Below, piece by piece: positions 33,532 to 41,316 of a DNA stretch of 64,000 nucleotides (its first letter is position 1; each line of letters starts with the position of its first letter). A program made the position numbers and the translations under genes. Under the pieces are notes generated by a model. It had not been told where the DNA came from and ran no database searches. It worked only from the letters and a program-made list of their open reading frames with translations. Location: contig CAYPXY010000017.1 of NCBI GenBank assembly GCA_964414815.1, positions 1 through 64,000 on the forward strand, given 5' to 3'. The stretch is from Mariniblastus sp964414815. Lineage in GTDB: Bacteria; Planctomycetota; Planctomycetia; Pirellulales; Pirellulaceae.

Positions 33532-34872
33532 TCATTCGTGAACGGTTCCGCCGTTTCGGACGTCGACAAACCGTTTGCCCTTACCTTCAAATCGGGGCAG
33601 CGAGCCAATCGGCACGGTGGTGACATCGACCCTCAGTCCGATACGAACCTGAAGTTCTTCCTCGACACGAATCGGATTCTCCAGTCGGTCTTCGATTTCG
33701 ATTCGCAACTGATCGAGTGATCCGTCCTTCAATGCCGTCATGCGGTATTCGATGATCTCGGGAAAGCCTCGCAAAATTCGTTCAATCGCACTGGGATAGA
33801 CGTTGACGCCGCGAATGATCATCATGTCATCCGTTCGGCCCAGGACTCCGCCCAAGAGCAGAACATACCTGCATTCCTGATCGTCGTTCCAGGTCGGGCG
33901 CACCAAGTCGCCTGTCCGATAACGGATCACGGGGCTTCCGTATCTCCCCAGCGTCGTCAACACCAGTTCCGACAACTCGCCTTCATCCGCCGGACTGCCC
34001 GTTTCGACGGAAATAAACTCTGCGATGAATTCGGCTTCGTTGATGTAAACACCGCGCCGTGCCGGATCGGCAAACCCCCATGGACCGACTTCGCTTGCAC
34101 CGGCGTGGTCGTATACCAGGGCGCTCCAGGCACTTTCGATCGACTGGCGAATTTCAGGAGACGACCCGCCCGGTTCACCCGCCACGATGATGGCTCTCAC
34201 CGGAAGCTCAGGAAGATTGATCTGATGCTCTTCGGCAATTTCCGCCAGATGCAATGCATAGCTGGGGGTACAGAACACGATCGTTGCTTCGATCTCGCGG
34301 ATCAGTTCGATCCGCGCCAGCGACTTCATGGCGCCTGCCGGGGCGACCAGGCAATGACGCTCAAGCACGGCGTCGAATGCACTCCAGAATCCGATAAAGG
34401 GGCCAAAGCTGAACGCCATCATCACACGATCCGCCGGTTGCACATGGGCGGCGTCGAGAACCGGTTGCCAAGCCTCGAGCCACCACTGCCAGTCGCTCGG
34501 TGTGTCCAGCACGTTCAACGGACGGCCCTTGGTCCCCGAGGTGCGATGAAAACGGTTATAGCGATCCATCGACCACGTTCGGTTTTTGGCAAATCCGTCG
34601 CTCGATTGATCGCCGAGCAGTTCGTGTTTGAAGGTGTACGGCAAGTCCGCCAGTTGATTGAGCGATTCAAGCTGTAATTTCGAAACACCTAATTTCTGGG
34701 CATAGAACTGATTGGCGGGCAACACTTCAGCCAACAAGGCGTTGAATTTACCCAACTGGATCTCATCAAGCTGGTCGGCATCAAGCTGCTGGGTTTTGTG
34801 GCGATGCAAAAGGGTGCTACGTTGCCAATAGTTCGGTTTCATGCTTGAATAATACTCCATCGTCCAGAGCAT
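33532..34872 (-). CDS. PaaK-like AMP-forming CoA ligase
   Basis: The 446-residue protein resembles phenylacetate-CoA ligases of the ANL superfamily. Visible motifs are the Ser/Thr/Gly loop 'RTSGTKGRPLNV' (near 110), 'YDHAGASEVGPWGF' (about 250), 'YRTGDLVRP' (near 325) and 'LGRTDDMMIIRGVNVYPSAI' leading into the C-terminal domain. The acid substrate is not evident; no phenylacetate genes are nearby. ATG codons at 34872, 34860 and 34842 are all possible starts. Confidence 0.83.
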   Translation of the reverse strand: MLWTMEYYSSMKPNYWQRSTLLHRHKTQQLDADQLDEIQLGKFNALLAEVLPANQFYAQKLGVSKLQLESLNQLADLPYTFKHELLGDQSSDGFAKNRTWSMDRYNRFHRTSGTKGRPLNVLDTPSDWQWWLEAWQPVLDAAHVQPADRVMMAFSFGPFIGFWSAFDAVLERHCLVAPAGAMKSLARIELIREIEATIVFCTPSYALHLAEIAEEHQINLPELPVRAIIVAGEPGGSSPEIRQSIESAWSALVYDHAGASEVGPWGFADPARRGVYINEAEFIAEFISVETGSPADEGELSELVLTTLGRYGSPVIRYRTGDLVRPTWNDDQECRYVLLLGGVLGRTDDMMIIRGVNVYPSAIERILRGFPEIIEYRMTALKDGSLDQLRIEIEDRLENPIRVEEELQVRIGLRVDVTTVPIGSLPRFEGKGKRFVDVRNGGTVHE

Positions 34873-34923
34873 CGCCAGATTGGATGACTCAAGGCAAACC
34901 GGAAGGAGTCGAGAGCCTTACGG

Positions 34924-35020
34924 GTGTAGGGTGTGTGAAGCGGTCGGCGCCACGCATGTCGATTTTCAATGAAAAAACAGTATTATGGTATTCCAGCCAC
35001 CCTTTGAGTGATCGACCTCG
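34924..35020. repeat. Partial copy of the 43898-44121 element
   Basis: About 97 bp match 43904-44003 at roughly 80% by eye (GGGTGTGTGxAGCGGTCGGCG, then GATTTTCAATGA and GTATTCCAGC). The hairpin half of the full element is missing. It lies between the PaaK-like and AlkA-like genes. The next 56 bp hold no gene. Confidence 0.82.
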
Positions 35021-35076
35021 CAACCCTGAACATTGCGTGTACTGCCACAAAACATCAGCCACCCTATAACACATCC

Positions 35077-35721
35077 ATGCCGTTTACCGCTAACCACGTC
35101 AAAGCCGCCCGACTGCATTTACAGAAATCCGATCCCGTGATGAAGCGGTTGCTCAAAGCCCACGGCCCGTTTACGGCCAAAGCCAGAATGGATCGATTTG
35201 GAACCCTGGTCGATTCGATTGTGTCGCAGCAGATTTCAACGGCTGCTGCCAAAACCATTCGCGGGCGACTGAAAGACGCAGCCACCCATCGAGCCAACTT
35301 GTTGGGGCTGACCGGACGCGAAGAATTTATCCCGGCGGCCATCCTGGATTTCGAACTGGATGAACTGCGTGAACTAGGGGTCTCCCGTCAGAAAGGAACC
35401 TATTTGCTGGACCTGGCGGAAAAAGTCCACAACGGTTCGGTGGACCTCAAGTCGATTTCCCGCAAATCGAATGCGGACGTTATTGCCGAGCTGACGCAGA
35501 TCAAGGGAATCGGTCGCTGGACGGCAGAAATGTTCTTGATGTTCTCACTCGCTCGGCTGGATATCTGGCCGGTGGGCGATCTCGGTTTGCGAAACGCCGT
35601 TGAGCGACAATATGAACTGGAAGAACACCCCAACGCAAAGCACATGGACCAAGTCGCGGAACCGTGGCGGCAGTACGCCACCATCGCAAGCTGGTATCTC
35701 TGGCGAAGTCTGGAGTCATAA
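35077..35721 (+). CDS. AlkA-like DNA-3-methyladenine glycosylase
   Basis: The 214-residue HhH-GPD protein removes alkylated bases. It has 'DSIVSQQISTAAAKTIRGRL' (near 45), the helix-hairpin-helix 'LTQIKGIGRWTAEMFLMF' (about 140-157) and the catalytic Asp in 'DIWPVGDLGLRNAV' (about 163-172). The iron-sulfur loop of endonuclease III is absent, which favours the AlkA branch. ribF starts nine bases after its stop, so they are probably cotranscribed. Confidence 0.88.
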   Translation: MPFTANHVKAARLHLQKSDPVMKRLLKAHGPFTAKARMDRFGTLVDSIVSQQISTAAAKTIRGRLKDAATHRANLLGLTGREEFIPAAILDFELDELRELGVSRQKGTYLLDLAEKVHNGSVDLKSISRKSNADVIAELTQIKGIGRWTAEMFLMFSLARLDIWPVGDLGLRNAVERQYELEEHPNAKHMDQVAEPWRQYATIASWYLWRSLES

Positions 35722-35730
35722 TTCAAAATC

Positions 35731-36657
35731 ATGCAGTTATATCGAAAACTGGCCGACCTTCCGGATTCTCTTCGCGGCGGCGCGATCACCATTGGCAACT
35801 TTGACGGCGTGCATCGTGGCCATGAGTCCCTGGTCCATGTACTCAATCATCATGCGGAACGGCTCGGCGGCGCGTCCATTGTTTTCACGTTTGATCCGCA
35901 TCCGGTCCGGATTCTTCGGCCCGATCAGTGCCCGCCCCCGCTGACCTGGACCGACCGCAAAGCCGATCTGTTGGCTGAGTTGGGAGTCGATGCCGTCGTT
36001 GCCTTTCCGACCAACCTGGAATTGTTGTCTTTGTCGTATCGTGATTTTTTTCAGCAGATTGTCGTCGATCAAATCGGTGCCAAGGCAATGGTGGAAGGGC
36101 CCAATTTTTATTTCGGGCGCAAGCGAAGAGGCGACACGGAAAAACTAGCAGAGCTTTGCACGGAATTTAAAATCGAATTGAGCATCGTCGAGCCGTTAAA
36201 AACGGGCGACCAGTTTATCTCCAGCAGCCACATTCGCGAACGGATTAAAGCCGGCGACGTCGAGCAAGCCTCAAGCATGTTGACGCACCCGTATCGTATT
36301 CGCGGCATGGTCACGCACGGTGCATCGCGTGGCACCACGATTGGATTTCCGACCGCCAATCTGGACGCAATTGACACGCTCATTCCGGCACCCGGTGTCT
36401 ACGCAGGTCGCACCTACGTGGACGGTCGCAGCCACTGGTCCGCAATCAACATCGGCCCGAACCCTACCTTTCGCGAACACATTTTGAAGGTTGAGTCGCA
36501 CCTGCTCGATTTCGAAGGTTCGCTGTACGGGCAACCGGTTGAAGTCGATTTCGTCGCCCGATTGAGAGAGATTCAGAAATTCGAGTCCACAGCGGAGTTG
36601 ATAGAACAGTTAAAGCAGGATGTGATACAAACGAGAAAGTTGTTCCGAGGGATTTGA
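35731..36657 (+). CDS. ribF: Riboflavin kinase / FAD synthetase RibF
   Basis: The 308-residue bifunctional enzyme makes FMN and then FAD. The N-terminal FAD synthetase domain shows 'AITIGNFDGVHRGHESLV' (about 17-34) and 'ISSSHIRERI' near 163; the C-terminal riboflavin kinase domain has 'THGASRGTTIGFPTANLD' (about 192-209). No FMN riboswitch is visible upstream. Confidence 0.95.
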   Translation: MQLYRKLADLPDSLRGGAITIGNFDGVHRGHESLVHVLNHHAERLGGASIVFTFDPHPVRILRPDQCPPPLTWTDRKADLLAELGVDAVVAFPTNLELLSLSYRDFFQQIVVDQIGAKAMVEGPNFYFGRKRRGDTEKLAELCTEFKIELSIVEPLKTGDQFISSSHIRERIKAGDVEQASSMLTHPYRIRGMVTHGASRGTTIGFPTANLDAIDTLIPAPGVYAGRTYVDGRSHWSAINIGPNPTFREHILKVESHLLDFEGSLYGQPVEVDFVARLREIQKFESTAELIEQLKQDVIQTRKLFRGI

Positions 36658-36667
36658 TTCAGGACGC

Positions 36668-38155
36668 CTACAGCAGCGGTCCAAACAATTGCGCGGTGTT
36701 CTCGATGAATCGGATAAAGCCCGATCGTTGTTGCCAGACTTGCTCGTTCATCCATTCAGATTGAACCAGATACGACTCCTGCAACTGGCGAAGCTGTCGG
36801 GTGAAGGCCACATCGTGGACGAGCAACGTGATCTCGAAATTCAATCGCAGACTGCGAGGGTCCATATTCAGCGATCCGAACAAACTGGTTCGACCATCGA
36901 TCGTGACGCTCTTGGTATGAAGCAATCCGCCGTCAAAAAGGGCAATCTGAACACCTGCGGCCAGCAATTGACCTTTGAAAGCCCGACTGGCGTACCGTAC
37001 CAGAATCGAATCAACCTTGGCTGGCAAAATCACAATCGTCCGGACTCCCCGCTGGGCGGCTGAGGCAAGCGCCATAAAGAGAGCTTCACTGGGAACGAAG
37101 TAGGGAGACGTAATCACAAGTTCCACTTGAGCACTATAGATGGCCGTAATCAGAAGCTGTTCGATCGCTTCGACGGAGAATGCTGGCCCGGAAGGTAGAA
37201 CTTGAACGATACTGCTGCCCGTTTGCTCATTAACCTGGTCGCCTGTCAGATCGGGAAGATCCCCGCTTTCGGAAAAGCCTTCGATATGCCAATCGGATTG
37301 AAAGGTGATCGCCAGAGCTTCTACCGCAGGCCCGCGAACGCGCACCATCGCGTCCACCCATTGACCGACTCCTGCATTTTGCTTGAAGTATCGCGGGTCG
37401 ACCAAATTCAAACTGCCCGTCCAGGCGACTTGGTCGTCGATCATTACAATTTTTCGATGCATCCGCAAATCAAACCTTACCAACGGCAGCCGCCACAATC
37501 TTCCGGGCAGCGCTTCGCGAATTCGCGCACCGGCGGCTCGTAACCGCTGGGCGTCAGGACTGCGCAGAAACCGCCGACTTCCCAGTGAATCGACCAGAAT
37601 GCGACAATCCACTCCGCGTGAACAAGCTCGTTCCACGGCGGCAATGACGTCGTCACTTCGTCCCCCAGGGTTCCAGATATAGAACTGCAAATCGCAGTTG
37701 ATGGTGGCGGAATCGATGTCGGCGATCAGCCGGTCAAAAATATCCTGCCAGGATCCCAACAATTCCAGCTCGTTTCCGGGCAGCGGCGGAACATGGAGCG
37801 TCGTACGTCCGGCCTGCGAGAGTTGCTCACACATCACATCAAACCGGCTCCAGTCAATTTCCTTTCCCAACGGATCGAGCGCATGCAACCGCTCTGTGAT
37901 GGAACCCGACAATCGCTCGATTCGGCGTGCGCGAGCCACGCCCAAACGAAGCTCACCAATCAACAGATAAAGGAGCGGGCCAAGAATGGGCAATCCCAGA
38001 ATCACCATCACCCAGGCAAGCGTTGCTCCGACTCCGTAACGGCTCATGATGACACGAACCGACAGAAAAATCTGGATTCCAATATGCAGCAGTACAGAGG
38101 CCGTCCCCCAAAAGAGAGCGCCAAATTCATGCAGGATGCTCAATCGCTCAGCCAT
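36668..38155 (-). CDS. cls: Cardiolipin synthase, phospholipase D type
   Basis: The 495-residue membrane enzyme has two N-terminal membrane helices (about 10-65) and two HKD motifs: 'MHRKIVMIDDQVAWTG' (near 230) and 'LHTKSVTIDGRTSLFGS' (near 410). It condenses phosphatidylglycerol to cardiolipin. ATG 38155 overlaps the end of the upstream lpxH-like gene by eight bases. The last 60 residues have the usual 'LNFEITLLVHD' block. Confidence 0.93.
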   Translation of the reverse strand: MAERLSILHEFGALFWGTASVLLHIGIQIFLSVRVIMSRYGVGATLAWVMVILGLPILGPLLYLLIGELRLGVARARRIERLSGSITERLHALDPLGKEIDWSRFDVMCEQLSQAGRTTLHVPPLPGNELELLGSWQDIFDRLIADIDSATINCDLQFYIWNPGGRSDDVIAAVERACSRGVDCRILVDSLGSRRFLRSPDAQRLRAAGARIREALPGRLWRLPLVRFDLRMHRKIVMIDDQVAWTGSLNLVDPRYFKQNAGVGQWVDAMVRVRGPAVEALAITFQSDWHIEGFSESGDLPDLTGDQVNEQTGSSIVQVLPSGPAFSVEAIEQLLITAIYSAQVELVITSPYFVPSEALFMALASAAQRGVRTIVILPAKVDSILVRYASRAFKGQLLAAGVQIALFDGGLLHTKSVTIDGRTSLFGSLNMDPRSLRLNFEITLLVHDVAFTRQLRQLQESYLVQSEWMNEQVWQQRSGFIRFIENTAQLFGPLL

Positions 38156-38906
38156 CATCGGTTTTATCAGGGTGAGACAATTGGGCGTCAATCATTTCAA
38201 ACGGCAGACCTTTGATCGCGGCTCCCGGATTGTGGAACCGCATTCCTCCATAGGGTACATCAATGAGTCTGCGATGAGTATGCCCAAAGTATACTTTTTC
38301 GATTCCGGCGGAGGCTCCCAAATCGTGGGCGTTAAGATAGTGCGTTAATCGGCGGAGGACACTTTTCCTGGGCTTGGCGAACTGGACTAAAACGCGGTGC
38401 AATCGGGCACGGACGGCGGCATCGTAAAGCGTATGAGAAAACTGCTTGGGATCGCGCCGACTTTCACCCGCTTTCCGCCGCGCATCGAGAACCTCATGAT
38501 GAACTTCGCCGTCACGAATCGGACGGTCCACGATATCGCCATGCAAGAAGATGCTATTGTCGATTCGCAATAGGTGGCGATGCCACACGAATTGAGGCAT
38601 CTGTTCCGAGAGCCGTTGCAACCGCTCAACAAAATCCGGATGCGAGTCATGATTTCCCAGCAAATAGTAGTAACGAGCGGCTGTATTTTGTTCGATCAGC
38701 CGCTCGAGCCAGTGGACACTTTGCCCCATCGCGTCTATTAATGAAAGTTGCGAACGCCAGCGAAAGTCAAAAATATCGCCTCCCAGCACAACCGTGTGAG
38801 CTTGCCGGGAAGCGCGATGAATTGCCTTTTCCATTTCCGGAGCGGAAGAACGCCGTGCCAGCAAATGCAGATCGGACAGAAACCAGGACTTTGAATCTTG
38901 TGGCAT
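38148..38906 (-). CDS. lpxH: LpxH-like UDP-2,3-diacylglucosamine hydrolase
   Basis: The 252-residue metallophosphoesterase has the full metal-binding set: 'FLSDLHL' (residues 9-15), 'LGGDIFDFRW' (about 40), 'LLGNHDSH' (about 78) and 'FGHTHRRLI' (about 212). The 'DxH...GDxxDFW'-like pattern and size fit LpxH of lipid A synthesis, though the related LpxG/LpxI replacements or another phosphoesterase cannot be ruled out. It overlaps cls, another envelope-lipid gene. Confidence 0.78.
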   Translation of the reverse strand: MPQDSKSWFLSDLHLLARRSSAPEMEKAIHRASRQAHTVVLGGDIFDFRWRSQLSLIDAMGQSVHWLERLIEQNTAARYYYLLGNHDSHPDFVERLQRLSEQMPQFVWHRHLLRIDNSIFLHGDIVDRPIRDGEVHHEVLDARRKAGESRRDPKQFSHTLYDAAVRARLHRVLVQFAKPRKSVLRRLTHYLNAHDLGASAGIEKVYFGHTHRRLIDVPYGGMRFHNPGAAIKGLPFEMIDAQLSHPDKTDDG

Positions 38907-39134
38907 AGAAGTATTTTTCGGCTTTCAAACAGTGAAACCTAATTCTACCCGGGGCGGTTGCAAAGTCAGTAGCCGTTCACGACAGTCAGATACGTTAGCG
39001 ATCGCAGAACCATTGCCCTCCATGGCATTGGCTGAAACTGTGAAATAGTCAATGATTTTCAGTGCGCTGAACCGTTGAGGAAACTTGTTCTACAATATCC
39101 CGTGAACGGTTATGCAACTCCAGGGATTTTTCTG

Positions 39135-39611
39135 ATGCCCGACATTTTGAATTCGATTTTGCAGTGGGCCTGGATTGTGGTTCCGGTCAGCATGGTGATG
39201 TTTGTCGGCACTCTTTTTCTGATTCCGATACTCCTCATTCGACTCCCCGCCGATTACTTTATCTCGGATTCCGTGAGAGGCTGGCATGGCCGACATCCAC
39301 GGGTCCATTGGACATGGGTCATTGGCAAAAACCTGATTGGAATGATTCTGCTTGGATCGGGAATTGCGATGTTGGTGCTGCCTGGCCAGGGATTATTAAC
39401 GATCTTGTTGGGAATTGTTTTGATGGATTTTCCAGGGAAACGACGACTCGAGCGACGGCTGATTCAATATAAGCCGCTGAGCCAGTCCGCAAACTGGCTC
39501 CGCCGACGTTATGATCGGCCTCCGTTTGAACTGGAGAAAAACGGAGATGGCAACGTCGGAGGCGCCGGAGGTAAGGGGATTGCAGATTCAAGACCGAACA
39601 TTGACAATTGA
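39135..39611 (+). CDS. Small membrane protein, PGPGW-like
   Basis: The 158-residue protein has two clusters of membrane helices (about 5-35 and 70-105). The second contains 'LVLPGQGLLTILLGIVLM', which resembles the Pro-Gly-Pro-Gly-Trp motif family of small bacterial membrane proteins, with Gln in place of the second Pro. The C-terminus is basic then Gly/Asn-rich. Function unknown. I start at ATG 39135, the first Met before the first helix. Confidence 0.7.
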   Translation: MPDILNSILQWAWIVVPVSMVMFVGTLFLIPILLIRLPADYFISDSVRGWHGRHPRVHWTWVIGKNLIGMILLGSGIAMLVLPGQGLLTILLGIVLMDFPGKRRLERRLIQYKPLSQSANWLRRRYDRPPFELEKNGDGNVGGAGGKGIADSRPNIDN

Positions 39612-39630
39612 ATCTGACGATACGACACAA

Positions 39631-39658
39631 CTGACAACCCACCACTGACAACGAACAA
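39631..39658 (+). repeat. Heptamer-periodic leader 5' of nrnA
   Basis: CTGACAA-CCCACCA-CTGACAA-CGAACAA in exact seven-base steps ends four bases before the GTG at 39663. The pattern is nearly the same as at 10992-11019, although the genes are unrelated. Confidence 0.75.
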
Positions 39659-39662
39659 AAAA

Positions 39663-40655
39663 GTGATCAACTGGCCCCGCTTCACCTCCGTCATCCATTC
39701 TGCCAACAACATCGTTCTGACCAGCCACGTGCGGCCGGATTGTGATTCATTGGGAAGCTGTCTCGGCATGGCCCAAATGCTTGAATCGCTTGGCAAAACG
39801 ACTCGTATTGTTTGCAGCGACCCGGTGCCGACCAATCTGGCGTTTATCGATCCCGACCAGCGAGTTCAACAGATCGGAGTGGACGTTCAGGCCAACGATT
39901 TGTCTGACGCCGACCTGTTCATGATTCTCGATACCAGCGCCTGGGTTCAACTGGGCAAGATGGCCGATGTGATTCGCGAGGCAAATGCCAAAGTGATCAT
40001 TTTCGACCACCATGTCGGCGAAGATGACATTGACGCAGAACTGTTCAAGAACACCACTGCGGAAGCTGTCGGTCGGATGTGCGTTGAAGCGGCGGAACAT
40101 CTGAACGTCGAATTGACGCCCGAGATCGCGCGGCCGCTGCTGGCAGCGCTGACCACGGACACAGGCTGGTTTCGATATGGTTCCGTGACCGAAACAACGT
40201 TCATGGCCGCAGCGAAACTGGTGAAGGCAGGAGCGGTACCGGCCGAGCTTTATCGCGACCTGTACGAGCGGGAAACGCTGGGGCGATGCCGATTGCGAGG
40301 AGTGGTGCTTGCACGATTACAAGTCGAACTCGACGGGCGGCTGGCTCATACTTATATTTTGCCGGATGACTATCAGAAAACGGGTGCTCTACCGAGCGAC
40401 ACCGAGGATCTGGTGAACCTGGCGTTTGAAATCGAAGGGGTCGAGTTTGCGGTGATTGTTGTCGGGCTTCGTTCGGGTGGATTCAAAATCAGTTTCCGCA
40501 GTCGGTGTTCCGCAGCCGCAAATGAGATTGCAGCTCACTTCGGCGGCGGAGGTCATAAGGCGGCCGCTGGAGCATCCATCAACGAAGGCCATTTTGAAGA
40601 GGTGCAGGAGCACATTCTGTCGCACGTTCGCAGCACATTGATGCAACTCCAATAA
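39663..40655 (+). CDS. nrnA: DHH phosphoesterase, NrnA-like
   Basis: The 330-residue enzyme belongs to the NrnA group that degrades short oligoribonucleotides and pAp. The DHH domain has 'SHVRPDCDSLGS' (near 20), 'LDTSAW' (near 88) and 'IFDHHVGEDD' (about 113); the DHHA1 domain ends with 'FGGGGHKAAAGASI' near 300. A variant in motif 1 (Arg-Pro-Asp-Cys-Asp for xPDxDx) keeps both Asp residues. It starts with GTG. Confidence 0.9.
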   Translation: MINWPRFTSVIHSANNIVLTSHVRPDCDSLGSCLGMAQMLESLGKTTRIVCSDPVPTNLAFIDPDQRVQQIGVDVQANDLSDADLFMILDTSAWVQLGKMADVIREANAKVIIFDHHVGEDDIDAELFKNTTAEAVGRMCVEAAEHLNVELTPEIARPLLAALTTDTGWFRYGSVTETTFMAAAKLVKAGAVPAELYRDLYERETLGRCRLRGVVLARLQVELDGRLAHTYILPDDYQKTGALPSDTEDLVNLAFEIEGVEFAVIVVGLRSGGFKISFRSRCSAAANEIAAHFGGGGHKAAAGASINEGHFEEVQEHILSHVRSTLMQLQ

Positions 40656-40731
40656 CGCAGGTGTTCTACTATTGCCCGTCAATCGTTGGTACAATTTGGA
40701 GTCGAAACGGTGAATAGACTGAAAGATCATA

Positions 40732-40845
40732 AGGCGACCGGCAGATAAAAGTTTACCCAAGCAGTATTGTGTTTCCCAGACTCTGGGTTGCGAGTCGCGG
40801 AGCGACTCGCCTACACTCGGGTACGTTTTTATCTGCCGGTCGCCT
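40732..40845. mobile_element. 114 bp palindromic element (MITE-like)
   Basis: The 19-base ends (40732-40750 and 40827-40845, AGGCGACCGGCAGATAAAA) are perfect inverted repeats. Inside is a second perfect hairpin, GCGAGTCGC-GGA-GCGACTCGC (40790-40810). No coding capacity. It sits 15 bases before the receiver gene, so it lies in that gene's leader or promoter. Confidence 0.88.
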
Positions 40846-40859
40846 AACAACCAAGGAAC

Positions 40860-41309
40860 ATGACATTGGAACGCGCTCCTCATCGAATTCTGATTGCAGA
40901 TGACAACCAAGCCAATCGTGAATTGCTCGAAGCCTATCTCGTAAATTTTGACTGCATGATCGAGCATGCGGTCGATGGTCGTGATGTGCTGGAAAAAGCG
41001 GTATCGTTCTCGCCGGATTTAATCCTGCTGGACGTGATGATGCCGAAACTGAGCGGTTTCGAAGTTTGTGAAAAAATCAAGCAAGACCCGAAACTAAAAA
41101 GCATCATGGTTTTGATGGTCACCGCGCTCGACGAGTTGGGAGATATTGAGCGAGCGGTCAATGTCGGCACCAATGATTTTTTGTCCAAGCCCGTTCATCG
41201 ACTGGAGTTACTCAAGCGAGTCGAAAACCTACTCGCCCTCAAAGGGGTGAACGACGAAAACGAGCGATTGCGGCAGTATATCCAGAATATGGAAACCAGC
41301 AGAACATAG
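40860..41309 (+). CDS. Stand-alone response regulator receiver protein
   Basis: The 149-residue protein is a single receiver domain: acidic pair in 'LIADDNQAN' (residues 11-19), phosphoacceptor Asp in 'LILLDVMMPKLSGFEV' (about 59), Thr in 'MVTALDE' (about 88) and Lys in 'FLSKPVHRLE' (about 111). A 25-residue helical tail follows; there is no DNA-binding output. A CheY- or DivK-like role is possible. No histidine kinase is nearby. Only seven bases separate its stop from that of the convergent VWA gene. Confidence 0.9.
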   Translation: MTLERAPHRILIADDNQANRELLEAYLVNFDCMIEHAVDGRDVLEKAVSFSPDLILLDVMMPKLSGFEVCEKIKQDPKLKSIMVLMVTALDELGDIERAVNVGTNDFLSKPVHRLELLKRVENLLALKGVNDENERLRQYIQNMETSRT

Positions 41310-41316
41310 AACCATC

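Noticed and set aside
35600..35731. Possible FMN riboswitch before ribF
   Set aside because: ribF begins nine bases after the preceding coding region and no RFN-type conserved segments are seen.
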